Made by a program: the position numbers and the translations under genes. From Trichoplax sp. H2 (taxonomy: Eukaryota; Placozoa; Uniplacotomia; Trichoplacea): a stretch of DNA of 64,000 bases. Within the stretch, counting starts at the first letter, position 1, and every line of letters starts with the position of its first letter. The DNA is taken from positions 1-64,000 of the forward strand of contig NOWV01000200.1 in the NCBI GenBank assembly GCA_003344405.1. The letters run 5' to 3'. Positions 1-13,054 of the stretch are shown piece by piece. The notes under the pieces are model-generated. The model worked only from the letters and a program-made list of their open reading frames with translations, did no database searches and had not been told where the DNA came from.

Positions 1-172
1 TATATTCAAGTACAAGTTACTAATTTATAATTAATTTAAATAAGGAGTCTTATCAAAATCTTGATAATTAAGACCAACGTTAATTACTGCATTTACAATA
101 CACATCATAATATGAATCTTACACTATACAAGTAATTAAATAATTTACAAAGGTATATAATATGCAATGTTT

Positions 173-466
173 GTTAAGGGAGCAGTAGCTAAAATTAATA
201 TCTAATTCAGTAAATGATTCTAATGTTAATTGTATGACTCATGAACTATTGAGGAATAGTATATAAATGCAGTATATCGTGAAATAAAGTGAATTGTCAA
301 ACTTAGTGTTTAACATAAAATACGAGGCGTTTAAGTCTTTGTGTAGTCTGCTAGTAGAGCAAAAGTGTTCGTGATAGTGCAGATATCGTTCCTTGATACG
401 TGGTTCAAGGAATTGACTTATTGATCGTACATTACGTTATCTTTTTGTAAAGCTGTTTTGTGACAG
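173..466. repeat. LTR-like interspersed repeat, partial copy
   Basis: This stretch is nearly identical to 22397-22697 and diverged from 39545-39846. It contains TGACTCAT, a TATA-like box (TATATAAATGC) about 27 bases further on, an AATAAAG shortly after, and a hairpin made of TTCCTTGA and TCAAGGAA. The end reads TTTTGTGACA. Order and spacing resemble the promoter half of a long terminal repeat. The left part seen in the longer copies is missing here. No reverse transcriptase or integrase is visible in the window. Confidence 0.6.
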
Positions 467-484
467 TTATAAATTCTTTTTTAA

Positions 485-1165
485 AAATAGTATAAAACAT
501 AGCTTTATATTCAGTTAAAAGTTACGCCTTGTGAGAAAAACTATAACTAGTCGCCCAATCAAACCGTGGCACCTCATGTAAAATGTAGCAAACAAAATTT
601 CGTTAAACTGTAGTTTATTTCTCTAAAACACTTATTACTCATCAAGATTTCTAAGTAATTTAACGTCAATAATTTATTATGAACTTATAAATCAAAGACA
701 GAAAAATCAGCTTTTCTATCTAGACCAGTAATGGTTATCAATATACATTTAGTTATTGACAAGCTGCTTTAAATACTTTCATAATTACAATATCCATAAC
801 GGTAACGGCGTAACCAAAACACATACCAAACTGCTACTATTATTTTTCAAATTCTATTAAGAAGTACTATCAGCTAATAATAATTCATTATGAAAGCACG
901 CAGAATACCATACAACTTGTAGTATTGTAGAGTTGTAACAGTCATTTTTATATCAATGAATGAATTCATAAGTTTTGAAGTATATCACGAATTTATTATT
1001 AGTTTTGGTTTGACGATTTTTTATTTTGAAGTCGAGAATAGCGACCGAGACTCAATAAGATGTAACAATATTGGGAGTATCAAAGAATTTAAATCATATC
1101 ATTTTAGAGCTTAAAGGTAAGTATAGTAGATATAATAAACCTTATAGTGTAGGAAATTGATGCGC
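485..1165. repeat. Segmental duplication unit A, left part
   Basis: The sequence matches 3790-4362 at roughly four bases in five by eye, with small indels. Both copies end in the same GTAGGAAATTGAT word. It lies just downstream of the first receptor gene. The partner copy is not followed by a receptor. Confidence 0.6.
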
Positions 1166-1637
1166 TCAGAAAGTCTCCATGCAAATAATAAATTTTTATT
1201 ACTAAACTTAGTAGAAAATATTATTAATACGTTTTAGTAATGTGAATAATGTGAATAACAACAATATATTTTCTGCTATGATCTCGAACATTGTTTTAGA
1301 CTAATGACTTAGGAAAAATGAAACTAAGTGTAAGATACTTGCTTGTATGCTTACTAGTATTATGAAATTTAAAACTTGAAATAGAGTCCATTGAAGAAAC
1401 TCATTTACGAGCAGATGATTTCCTAAATAACCGGGATCTTCTCTTAAATAAAGTGTACTTATTGTTAATGACAATTATTCCTTACTTTGGCTTTTGACAT
1501 TGTGTTTAACTTAATACTAAAGTTTGTTGCTGTTTATAAATAAGAGTTGCGTAGAAATTTTAGATTATACTGTAGTAATAAAAATGACGGCTCTGATTAA
1601 TAATTTTAATCAGTTTATCCTAAAATCGAAACTAGAT

Positions 1638-2744
1638 TTAAGTAACGGTAACTACAGTTAAGCTTGATATGCCTTCCCTGAAATTATTTTGTAGAGATAA
1701 TCTTACCATCTTATTATCATAGTTGCTTTTCTTTTCTTGAGATAGAAACCCACTAGCCGCAGCAATTGAGTTATTTTTGCTTCGATAGTAATAGTAGCAT
1801 GGAAACAGTAATTGTCGAATTTTTCTATTGTAAATACAGTAAATGACTGGATTGTAAATCGTCGATATAGGCATTGATATTCTACCTAGTATTGCAATCG
1901 CTCTCTGTCCTAAATTACTATGATCATTAAAAAACTGAGATGCAAATTTACCAGTGACAGCCTCCAAAAGCAACATTAAGGTCCAAGGTAAAGCACATAA
2001 CAAAAATGTTACTGTCGTAGCAAGTAACATAGAAGTAGTCTTACGCTTTAGATTTCTACTATTAGCAGATTCGCGTGTAATCGAAGTCGCCGTTATCCGA
2101 AGTTTACGAAATATTAGAATATAAGCAGTAATCATAACGATCATCGGAATTACAAACTGAAATATAATTAAGATCACATTGACAATAATAGCCCAACGCG
2201 ATTGAGATGGAAATTGAGCACATTGATTTTGGACTGATGTAGCTGAGAAGAGGAATGGTAGTGAAATTAAGAACGAGACAAGCCATGCTAAGGCGCAAAG
2301 TAATTTAGCCTTTTTAGGCGTTACTTTTTTTGTGGGTCGATAAATAGCGCGATAACGCTCGATACTGATAATAACCAGTGTTTGTACAGAAGCTGTATAG
2401 GACCAATAAGTTGGGAAAACGATCAAGAATTTACAAATCATATTGAAAGTGTGATATGGAATCGGACTTCTACTTGCCGTAAACGTAGTACTTAGTGTAG
2501 TTATTACTGATAGAGAAAGTAGTAAATCACAGCATGCTAGATTACGTATAAAATAATACGTTTTTCCACGTAACGATTTTTTCAATTGAGTACCTACCAC
2601 AATAACAGTGTTGGGGATGATACTAAATCCAACTAATATCAAGATCGCCGGTCCAGCTCTTAAAACCATAGCCGTATCTAGAGTAGGATTTGCAGAGTTG
2701 GTAATATTACTACCATCTTCTTTAGAAACATTTAAGCTCTCCAT
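1638..2744 (-). CDS. Rhodopsin-class (class A) GPCR, intronless
   Basis: A 368-residue seven-transmembrane receptor for an extracellular ligand, expected in the plasma membrane and signalling through G proteins. Visible landmarks: two N-glycosylation sequons near the N-terminus (N5, N13), TM1 Asn45, LAxxD motif in TM2 (Asp73), extracellular Cys104 and Cys175 for the conserved disulphide, ERY at 129-131 ending TM3, Trp154 in TM4, Pro200 in TM5, CALPW in TM6 (250-254), NPxxY in TM7 (298-302), then a basic helix 8 and a Cys that could be palmitoylated (316). The start is the ATG at 2744, just before the sequons. Overall look is that of a peptide-type receptor, but the ligand cannot be named. It is paralogous to the gene at 8162-9226 and sits inside a duplicated segment. 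Confidence 0.93.
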   Translation of the reverse strand: MESLNVSKEDGSNITNSANPTLDTAMVLRAGPAILILVGFSIIPNTVIVVGTQLKKSLRGKTYYFIRNLACCDLLLSLSVITTLSTTFTASRSPIPYHTFNMICKFLIVFPTYWSYTASVQTLVIISIERYRAIYRPTKKVTPKKAKLLCALAWLVSFLISLPFLFSATSVQNQCAQFPSQSRWAIIVNVILIIFQFVIPMIVMITAYILIFRKLRITATSITRESANSRNLKRKTTSMLLATTVTFLLCALPWTLMLLLEAVTGKFASQFFNDHSNLGQRAIAILGRISMPISTIYNPVIYCIYNRKIRQLLFPCYYYYRSKNNSIAAASGFLSQEKKSNYDNKMVRLSLQNNFREGISSLTVVTVT

Positions 2745-3174
2745 CTTTGCTTACCAAATTAGATAGAAGATGGAATTATAGAAGCAACATCAAGTAAAAA
2801 GCTAGCTATTTATTTACGTCATAAGATTAAATATAAACGTTATGACCAATTACGTACTTGTGACGACCAGGGCCTTTCATGTTATCGGAATAATGATTTC
2901 ATTTAGATTGAAGAAAGTTAATAATTATTTCTCTTTTCACAATCCGGTGATGAATTATTGTAATCTATTGTGATCAAAGTATGATTGATCACAAGTTAAT
3001 AATTTTTTGATAATAGCTGAAAACAATAATTGACCTTATGAAACCAGGTTATCATCTTAAAGTCGACATTAACTGCGGGTTATGACTGTCAGAAGATTCG
3101 CTTGACAAGATTCAATAAAATAAGTATGGCGCCGAAGGCTCCTATTTATTAACACCGTATTGAACATAAATTTG

Positions 3175-3420
3175 ACCTAGCTTACCGGTTAAGACTAACT
3201 CAAAAGAAATCGTTAGTCATCTTATCGGCTCAAGAATAGTAAGAATACTGATTTTAAAATTGTCAATAGCTGATATTATAAGCAATACGGTAATCATTGA
3301 ATGGAGTTACCATAGTGCCAGTAACCCTAATGGTTGCTTGACTAGAGTTACATTAGCTGAAAGTATTCTCATTAATTTATCATCCAGAAATAGAATCTAC
3401 TGTTATTTTCTTCCCTTTCG
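3175..3420. repeat. Segmental duplication unit A, right part
   Basis: This stretch upstream of the first receptor matches 4590-4840 in order and orientation: both share the ACTAACYCARAAGAAA word, the AAGAATACT word and the TTATTTTCYTCC end. With the left parts it brackets the receptor in unit A. Confidence 0.55.
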
Positions 3421-3789
3421 AAATAATTTTTAAATATAATATATGGTTTGCTCTATGGAGCTACTAGTGTAGACCTTGTTCATTTGTATAATGCAGTAAT
3501 TTACTAGGGTGTCTGATAAGCAATTCTTATTACTAATATAAGAAAAAAATTATCTTAAGATATTCGTTTATTAATATATGAAATAAACAGAATCTATGCA
3601 CAGATTATTGTAGCGGCCTCGCTCAAGTAACAAATTCTCAATTCCACAGAAGATTCCTAGCTCCAACTAGGTTGCAGTATCTATCAGAAACTGTTTTACC
3701 CTTTAGTGATATCACACAAAATGTATTAGCAAGCTTTATACTTTACTAAGTAGAAGTTTATTACAGAAATAATTTAGTGACTTTTCTTC

Positions 3790-4840
3790 TTTATAAATAA
3801 GTATAAAACATAGCTTTATATTCATTTAAAATTATGCCTAGTGAAGTGAGCTACAACTAGTCGTCCAATCAAAACATGAGAATTCATATAAAATTTCGCT
3901 AAGAAGAATTCTCTAAATTACTTATTATTCAACAAGATTTCCAAGTAATTTAAGACCGATAATTTATTATAATATATTTATAAATCAAGGACAGTTAAAC
4001 ATGTTATTTACCTTGACCAGTACTGGCTATCACTATGCATTTACTTAGCTGGTAATTTTAAATACTTTCATAGTCTTATTAGCTATAACGGTAATGGCTT
4101 AACCAATACAATTACCAAAACTGTTACTGATATTTTTCTAATTTTAGTAAGAATTATTATCAACTAGTAATGATTTATTATGAGAGCATGCAAAATACCA
4201 AGTAACTTGCAGTATAAAATAGTAGTAAGAATCGAGCTGATATCAATGCATGTATTCATAAGCTTTACAGTATACTACAAATTTATTATCAATTTTGAGT
4301 TACCGATGTTCCTCTTTCAACTAGTAAGGGTAAAATACTTTTTAATGTAGGAAATTGATATACTATATACTATACTGCACTATATAAAACTGTTTTATAG
4401 ATTATGCTGTATTTCAATGTCTACTGATTGTGAGCCTATTAGAAGGGTAGTTTTTAGACGTTAGAATAACCGTACTACATTCTTTTTTGATCTTACAACG
4501 GATTTAGATAGTAATCTGCAGAACTAACTCAAAGTAAGTCGCTTACGTGAGACTAGTAAACTTATCTGGAAGAGTCCGTGACAGATAGCTATGTATACCA
4601 TTTACAACTAACCCAGAAGAAAATCATTAATCATCTTGGTGGTTCAAAATTAAGAATACTAATTTTAAATTATTAGAGGATGATATTTGAGCATTTGAGC
4701 AAAGTAGTAATTATTGAATAGCGCTAGGATCACGCCAGTAGCTGTAATAGTTGCTTACATAAGTTGCATTAAAAAGAAATTTTCTCCTTTAATTTATCGT
4801 TTAGAAATTAAAAGTATTGTTATTTTCCTCCGTTCATCCA
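3790..4840. repeat. Segmental duplication unit B, receptor missing
   Basis: 3790-4362 repeats 485-1165 and 4590-4840 repeats 3175-3420. In unit A the two parts are about 2 kb apart and enclose a GPCR gene; here only about 230 bases separate them and no receptor remains. Part of the interval (about 4425-4515) resembles another repeat at 61995-62090. Confidence 0.55.
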
Positions 4841-4849
4841 TGATTGCAT

Positions 4850-6570
4850 GCGGCACGTATGCAGTAAATTTAATATTTTCTTGGTACTAAAGTATGCTTA
4901 AAGTCGATAAGCAAGCTACGGCATGCCGTTAATTTTCATATAACTATGGCTAATTAAGATACTATCTGAATTACGATTACGTTTAACGATTTTAAATTGA
5001 AGCTATCAATGTCTCCCCTACCTAAGCGAAATGAATATACTTAACCTTTATTGGTGTATGATTTCTATTCAATAACTACGTCTACTCTCGTTCAAGAAAT
5101 TATTACGTGAAATCTATGTCATCCTGAAGAGTAATATGCGAGACATAAATGTAATTTATGGCTACTTGCTCAAATTATTTTAACTAGCGATCAATTAATA
5201 ATTGTCAAGCAACGCTTGCTTGACATGTATTTGAAGATGAAGATTAAAATTAGCTGAAGTAGTAGAACTATAGCAAGTCTAGTAAAGCTTATGCTTTTAT
5301 CAAGCTTTTAAAAATAAGCCGTCTTTATAGCTTCATATTGTCAAATATTGTGTATAAATTTAGTACACTTAGGGAATTATTCGAAGATTCTAAAGACCTA
5401 ATGCTAATCTAAGTTATCTCTTCTAATTTAATTCAGAGTCTATACTAATCTAAATTTTTAATGTTCATGCCTGTCTTAAACCAGCTTCATGACAAAGAAA
5501 ACGTTAAACAAATCTATAAATTACTATAGTTTCCGAAATTTAGTATCCCTTAACTAACTCACAAGAATTTAGATGCCTTTGTTTCTACGTTAAAACAACT
5601 ATATAACTCTTCTTTTATTCAACAATCTGCCGAGCTTAAATACCTTTCGGCAGCAGCTATCATATATGAGTTATAACAGTTCATGAAATTTAGCTCATAT
5701 CTGATAGCTAAATTAATACGGACATTATTCATAATTTTGGACATATACTGAACGATTCTAGATAATTAGACTTCAGTATGTTCACACACAGAATCATTTA
5801 TAGTATCATTTATAATTGAATATCTTCAGGATATTCATCACTAGCTATACAAGACTTATATAACACTAACATCAATTAATATTAATTACCTTATAAGAAC
5901 TCTTACTACAATAAAGCATAATTTACTGAAACAAAATAATAACTATCGTAGTTCTTACTGTAAGTCATTATTACTTATCTTGATGATAGTTGGCGATCTA
6001 TATCTCAAACTATGTTACGTTAAATTCCTTGAGTAACAACTTATTGCAATTTTGTGTCGATTTTGTTTGGTATACGTTACACCAATTAATTACTGCGATA
6101 TTCTATAATGAGTAGTGCGTCGTATATGCCATATACATCATATTCGTAATTCACTCTCATCAGTTAAATAATCTTATCTGCCTTTTATATCATCTTAAAC
6201 AAGGTTTCCATTAAATTGCCTAATATGTTCGTATACGTATTTATATGTCTTTCAACTAAGATAAATTCAGAAATACCAAAAAGTAGCTATACAATAGCTA
6301 ATTAATCTAATTTGTTCACAATACAATTAAAGGCAAAATTTGTAATCCTTGAGGTTGCTCACGTTATTTTATAACCAAATGCACTTCTCATTAGTTGTCT
6401 TATCAGATTTGTACAGCAAGATTATGCTACTGCTAAATCTTAGCAGAAATCTAAGGAATATAACGGCTAGAAATAAAGATGAAAATAATAAAATGGAGAT
6501 GCAATCAAACGAACACTAGACTTCATTTAAACTATTGTAAGCAGCTATAAGGCCATCTTCGTGTCAATTT
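4850..6570. other. No gene seen
   Basis: AT-rich sequence with frequent stops in all frames. I see no conserved domain, RNA gene or well-formed repeat. Confidence 0.5.
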
Positions 6571-6575
6571 GTATT

Positions 6576-6830
6576 TTAGTATATGCGTAGTATGGAGTCT
6601 GTGCAATATAGTATTGTCTTAAATAACCATCTTGAATGAATGTATGTCAATATTATCGCACTTAGTACTAGTCGATATGGCGTATAATTAACATAAATGA
6701 TTGCAAAAAGTAACATCATGAAAGTCAATCTAGCTGCATTGGTTGGAAAAGAGTATAACTTACGATTAATGCCATTCTTACTTGATAAGCTCTGATATAA
6801 CGAGTTATATAGATAGTAAACAAGTTCCAC
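6576..6830 (-). pseudogene. Possible GPCR relic (TM6-TM7 region)
   Basis: An 84-residue open stretch reads like the end of intracellular loop 3, then a hydrophobic segment with a Pro where TM6 has its kink (LLFAIIYVNYTPYR), a loop, and a segment ending CTDSILRIY followed by a stop where NPxxY would be expected. Nothing upstream reads as TM1-TM5 without stops. It is not close to the two intact receptors. It could also be a chance hydrophobic frame in AT-rich DNA. Confidence 0.25.
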
Positions 6831-6839
6831 TTATTAGGC

Positions 6840-8155
6840 TGTACGAAATTACATTAATTGCGCGAAATCATATAAGTTGTCATTATAGCGTTTCCTATGC
6901 CAGCATTTAAAATTTCTGTACTGATACAAGTAAAGGTAAAATGTGCCAGCTTAGCAACAGTTATTGGTCTTTAAGTCACAATTAGTATCGTAATACGAAA
7001 AATCAGTATTATGATACCTAAAAGCAACTCCGTGCTTTGCGAATATTTTCTTGAAGAAATGCAATTTCTTCTTGCCTCTGCAATATCAATAAAGTTACTA
7101 AACTGGCTTATCTTACTTTAACGCAAAATCAAATTTATAATTAATCGTTTTTATGATGCTGTATTATTTCGTTATATTGATTTCAGAACTTTATATTCAC
7201 TTCTTGACAATCGCTAAATATTGTATTGGTAGAATATTTAAATATTTAACATAGATAAGTTGCTTCCTGATCAATTAAAATTTAAGGCGGAAACTACTAA
7301 AAAGTATAAGTATCTATTTCGCGTACGTATTGTTTAAATTAATTACCGAAAATATTTTGATATGGCATTAAAATGAACGAGTACGTTGACGTATTAACAA
7401 TGAAAAACCATTGAATAGCGTACTTTTCTTTTAATTTCGGTAACGCGTGATTTTATTTTTTTGCGAGTCAAGCGAATAGATCCAAAGTCTTTTATCAGTG
7501 CAAGCTATAACTTAGATTCTATAAGAAATTTAAATTAATAATAATTATAATATACTGTAATTTTCTACGTACCATTTAGTACAATAGTCTAATTGCACAT
7601 CCTTTTATGCAATGCATTTATCGTCATTGCACCGGATTTTAGATTAATTACTTTAATTATATTAAAAATGGGTTGGACTTTCATAATATATGAGCAATTA
7701 TATATGTAGCGTCGTTCATATTATGATAAAGGTTGGCTATTTTGAATAAAGTACCTGATATCAATATATCTGCTGTACGTTACCGATGGATAATTTTATT
7801 GGCATAAAGTTGATACGAATTAACAAAATTTAATTTCGTAAGGTATTAATGTAAATTATTGTAACAAGTTAATATCTTAGGATATCGGTGTAATTACTTT
7901 TTTAAAAACGGTTAAATTTTTTCTATATCTAATTAATAAAAATCTATTGGGGTTTTATATACTAGAAAAATGCTAATAAAACTTAGAATTTAGATCAATA
8001 AACTTATTTTAATGCTGTTACATTGAATGAGTAATATTCCTATAAAAAGTTATAATTATCGTAATTTAATTATTAACATTTTTTCATTTTGACAGTAAAC
8101 ATTCTTAGGTTTTAATTCCAATTTGATCATTTTAAATAGTTAAAATTAAAGTTAT
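6840..8155. other. No gene seen
   Basis: Very AT-rich spacer downstream of the second receptor. No coding signal or repeat that I can support. Confidence 0.5.
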
Positions 8156-8161
8156 ACTAGA

Positions 8162-9226
8162 TCAGGCTTTCATTGGGTTTATCACCGGTTTTACTGAGAT
8201 TGTCTGGTAAGAGTTGCTTTTTTCTGGAGCGAAAGAAACTTTAGTTGTAGTTACTGCGTTATTTTTGCGTCGATAATAGCATGGAAAAAATAGTGATCGG
8301 ATTTCACGATTGAATATACAATAAATTATTGGATTGTAGACGGTTGATATCGATAAAGTTATCCTACTAAATGTAACGATCATTTTCATTGCTGGATTGG
8401 TTTTATTATCATGTAGCAGTAACTCAGGTGCAAACTTGCCTGTAGTAGCTTCGAAAAGTAATGTTAAGGTCCAAGGCAGAGCGCATAATAAAAATGTAAT
8501 AGTTGTTACTAGCAACATATAAACGGTTTTACGCTTAAGATTTCTACTATTAGTGGATTCCTGTCCAATCGCAGTCGTTTTCGTGGTAAGCTGATGCAAT
8601 ATCAAAGTATAAGCAGTAATCATTACTATGGTTGGAATAACAAATTGAAATATAATCAAGATGAAGTTGACAATAATGACCCAGTGAGAATAAATTGGAA
8701 AAGGAAGGCATTGGTTTTCAATAGACCTAGCAGTGAATAGGAATGGAAGTGAAATAAATAATGAAATAATCCAGGCTAAAGCGCATAACATTTTACATTT
8801 TTTAGGGGTTATTTTTTTAGTAGGCCGAAAGATAGCTCTATAGCGCTCGAGACTAATTATAACTAACGTTTGTACAGAGGCTGTATAAGACCAATAGGCA
8901 GGGAAGACGATACAGACTTTACATAGGATTGTGTGAATATGCGATGGTATTGGAGCTCTGCTTGTATTAATTGCAGTAATTACGGTAGATATAATTGACA
9001 GAGAAAAAAGTAGATCACAGCCAGCAAGATTAGCCATAAAATAATATGTTTTTTTACGTAATGATTTCTTAAAATGGGTGCCAATAATTAAAATAATGTT
9101 CAGGATGATACCAGCGCCAATTATTACCAAAGTTATCGCTCCTAATCTAGCAAGTAATTCTGCTGATGTACTTAGACGGTTAATAGTGTTATTGGTGGAT
9201 GTATTAGTAACATTTAGACTATTCAT
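8162..9226 (-). CDS. Rhodopsin-class (class A) GPCR, intronless paralogue
   Basis: A 354-residue seven-transmembrane receptor, alignable end to end with the gene at 1638-2744. It keeps the NLAGCDLL motif in TM2, the extracellular Cys pair, SLERYRAIFRP at the end of TM3, Trp in TM4, Pro in TM5, CALPW in TM6 and NPIIYCIFNRE at the end of TM7. The N-terminus carries three sequons (N5, N8, N12). The start is the ATG at 9226; the next in-frame Met lies inside TM2. The two receptors share the spacing of every landmark, so they arose by a fairly recent duplication. Ligand unknown. Confidence 0.93.
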   Translation of the reverse strand: MNSLNVTNTSTNNTINRLSTSAELLARLGAITLVIIGAGIILNIILIIGTHFKKSLRKKTYYFMANLAGCDLLFSLSIISTVITAINTSRAPIPSHIHTILCKVCIVFPAYWSYTASVQTLVIISLERYRAIFRPTKKITPKKCKMLCALAWIISLFISLPFLFTARSIENQCLPFPIYSHWVIIVNFILIIFQFVIPTIVMITAYTLILHQLTTKTTAIGQESTNSRNLKRKTVYMLLVTTITFLLCALPWTLTLLFEATTGKFAPELLLHDNKTNPAMKMIVTFSRITLSISTVYNPIIYCIFNREIRSLFFPCYYRRKNNAVTTTKVSFAPEKSNSYQTISVKPVINPMKA

Positions 9227-9299
9227 CCTCCTAAATAAAAATCAGGGAAATGATGGTACGAAGGTGAAGTTGCCGAAAGCTTTATTCGAGTAATGAACA

Positions 9300-12200
9300 T
9301 AAAATCAGAGAAAAGAGTCTTTATAAGGTATTAAGGCCTATGTTGTTTTCAATACTTTTATTGATTTTCATTTTGCACTGTAGCTGTCAATGTCGATGAT
9401 AATAATTGTTAAGAAGCACTTTCTCTGACAATGACGTATAATTATTGTTACTGTCATTTAAAAATTTGATTAATTTCAAGTTAATTTTCCATTTGATAAT
9501 ATATGCGCGTATATATAATTAAATGGATAGAGGTAATATTTAACTTGCAAAGAATGCAATGTCTTACAACTTTACAATAAATGTAGGGCTAAGATTTGTG
9601 AAGGGCACGTTTAAGTTAGTGTATCGAGTTTACGATGATATTAAATTATTCTTCGTTGGATTCCATGGCACATAACACGTAAATGCATGCTTAAAATAGG
9701 TCAGAATTGATTATATTTGATAAGGTAATTGCTGTGAATACAGATGAAGTTGCTGTCTAAGAATGATATGGAAGGTAGCTTAGTTACTGTTAATTATTGC
9801 GTGCAAGAGTTGTTCCTAATAAGGCCTTTCATTCAAATCCATCAATCTTCATTACCCTGATCCAAGCATAAATTTAATTCTTATTTAAATTGGCTATAAA
9901 AGTTCCGTCCTCATTTAATACATTAATGTAGTAGTAATTAATTAACGTGCTTTAATTGTAAATCACGAATAGTATTTAAAAGCAAGTTATGCAGTATATT
10001 GAAAAGTCTTGTTTTTGAATTATTAGATACTATCATTATTTGATATGCATAGGTTTAAGATTTTGTTGTTTATCAATTAATAGTTTATGATTTATGATGC
10101 AATTCTCTTGTTAATAATAGCTAGGCTGTAGCGAACAAGTGCCAACTCTACAAAACTGATACTTAAGGTTGATCAAAAACTATATTCTACAAATCAACTT
10201 TATGACATAATGGTCCAAATTTGGCTCTCATTATGTTTTCTACTGCTTTTTATTAAGGCTATCGTATATTTCTAGTTTGTTTTATACAACTGCAAATTTT
10301 CGGATAGTGTAATTGTTAAATCCTTGTATAACAATCTGCTTGCAATCAAAGTAGAAAATAGAATATACCTAATTTAGACAAGAATCAGCCAAGGAACTCA
10401 ATGCAAAATTCATCTGATAATTACAAATAAGAAAAGCCTAGTTGATTCATTTTATAAAGAGTAATCCTAATTTTTTAGTGGTAGGAAGAATTATATATAT
10501 AAAATAATCGATATACATTTGCAATTGTCATAGTGAATTGAATACAGAATTACAGTCTCAATTAGGTCCACTAGCTGACCCTTGTCCTTACGTAGATGAA
10601 TCAATAAATAAAAGAAATATTATAAGTTAAACTATAGGTTAAATGATATGAAGACCGATTAGAATAATGTAGATGGTAATAAAGTGTATATGCAGTAGCA
10701 TCGATAACTTTAAAGAATTTTAAACCGCTTGATTTCTCTGTCATATTTATCAATATTATTCAATTGTCATAGTAATTTTATGATACAGCAACCGATATTT
10801 TGATAATCTTGGCATTACCGCCCAATTGAGATGGAAAAAATATCCACAGCAATAACGATAATGCTAATGAGGATCACTCAAATTGATTCATGATATTTAT
10901 ACTACAGATAGACAATGTCAACAAATTAAATAATAGTAGGTTTTTGTTTACAAGTTATCTCTATCTATAAAAGCTGCACGGTTATAAATTATTTTATCGG
11001 CTCTCGAGATAGGTTTAAAGTAAATGTGGTATTTAATTAAGGCATGGCTGAATGATTGAGTTCAAGAAGTGAAGACTTGTAAAACTAAAGAAAGGAATAA
11101 TGATACATTCTAAATGTTGTATATTAAGTAAATCATCAGTGGGTGATTAAATGCAAGACATGAATATTTAAAAAATTAAAGTGTGGCATCATGTTAACTT
11201 AATACAGTACATGTAAACTTATTACTTGTCTTAAACCATTTTAGTTCCCTCATACCATTAAAATTAGCGCTAATCTGTGTATAAGCATACCATTCATTTT
11301 ATTAGAACGCGACTTAGACATTCAGCGCGATGCTGTAGTGCTACTAGTAGAACGTCTATTATTCTGCCTTATAAGTAGACTTTCAATCTTGAGAAGATAT
11401 TTCTATATCAGTACATTTATATCGTAGATTGTACAATTTTACAATGAAATAAAAAAACGCTACGGCTCATTGGCTATTCTACTTTTATGATGATACCGTA
11501 AATTGATTGACGAAATAAAATAGCTTATTTACTTTAAAGAGAATGAGAGCTAGATATGGCCTATCAAATCACCTTAACTTTAAGTGTCGTCGATCAATGA
11601 TTTGTTATGGTATCGTAGAAGATGTTTCTCCAAATGTAAAAAAACAATATGATTGAATAAATTCAACAAGAATTGTGAATCGGAGTTATTTACAATAAAA
11701 CAACGGTAACTGTTCGTAAATCAGTGCAATAAGCATGGATACAGATTGCAATATTGATTTTTATTGATTTCCATATGAAAGAAGCACTCGTCTGCTCGAT
11801 GATAGCAGGAGAATCAAGTTTTGCATACGCGTACGCTATTCTATAAGAATAGAAGTAGGAATAAGCACTGTAAGCGCTTACCGTTTACTGTTTTTGTCCA
11901 GTTAGAGTAACACAGAACATTAGTGCAGACCGGAGCTATATACTGTATAGTGAGTGATGAGTTCATTGCCTAATAATACATAATCGCAGATTTTAATGCC
12001 TTTTCTCTAAAAATCAATGCAAAAAAACAATTTTAGCGATATCAATCTATTTATACTACGCTGAATAAGCTTTGCCTTCTATAACAGCAGTAAACAAAAT
12101 ACCGTATATAAGTGCAGTAATGTGAAATTATGCAATATATCAATGATATGAAATATTTATTGACACAATTTTGGAAGTATAATAGCTTGCTATCAACAGT

Positions 12201-12650
12201 ATCAATAATCAGTTCAATTTCATTGTTCTGAAGTTACTATGAGTTCATTTACTGTCCATATTTGTCAGTTAAATGTTATTTTAATTATTTTTTATTATAA
12301 TTATTATTAAATATTATTTTATTTTTTAGTCGCTCAGGAACTATTCATTGAAATACTATGGCGGAGACTTGTTATTCTAGCCTGAGTGTGTCATTGCATG
12401 CGTACTCTTGCGCTGTAAATTACGGACAACCACTGGGCCAAATATTGTAGATGCTTTTTCTTCTGTAGTTATTTTTCTGCTTTTCGGTCTACATAATTGC
12501 TTTATATGCGGTTCGTAATACTGCTTGAGTCAAGTAATCAATCTTGTATGATGTGTAGAACAATGTAAAGCTAATTAGGAAATTGTAATATAACGAACTA
12601 AAGCAGATTTAGTTGTTACTTAGAATAAACCTGTCAGTTCGATTCGTTTA
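9300..12650. other. No gene seen
   Basis: About 3.3 kb of AT-rich sequence with no open frame that looks like protein, no tRNA-like clover leaf, and no clear repeat family. It may hold receptor 5' flanking sequence near 9.3 kb. Confidence 0.5.
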
Positions 12651-13054
12651 TGTCATCGTAAGGTTAGTCACGTATTAGTATATAGTACAGGTAGAATATA
12701 GGAGATTATTGTATCTAGTAGTCTACTGAAGACATTGAGCCGGCTTCATGAGCTACTGGTTTCTCTCTCTTTCTTCAGTAGTCCCTTATTGAAGTCGTAG
12801 CTGAAGAGTAGGCCATCATCCCAACCAATCAGTTTGATATGAAGGCATATTTCAATCGAATTATCATGTTTGTTATACGGGTCTTGAATATTGCTTGGCC
12901 AGATGGGCCATCAATCCCTAGCAGAACTGATATCAGGTCCTATCGAGAATCTAAAGTGCAGTCTATTACAGGCAATTGTGAATCATCGTTTGCATATTTA
13001 AGCCATTGATCATTGGATAGTCTATCGTAAAGACCCCTATAAAATGGAAGAAAG

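Noticed and set aside
395-425. GGTTCAAGGA, considered as a tRNA B box or SINE promoter
   Set aside because: It is one arm of the TTCCTTGA/TCAAGGAA hairpin in the LTR-like repeat; no A box or clover leaf is present.
9078-9293. Plus-strand 71-codon open frame
   Set aside because: Antisense to the N-terminus and first transmembrane helix of the second GPCR.
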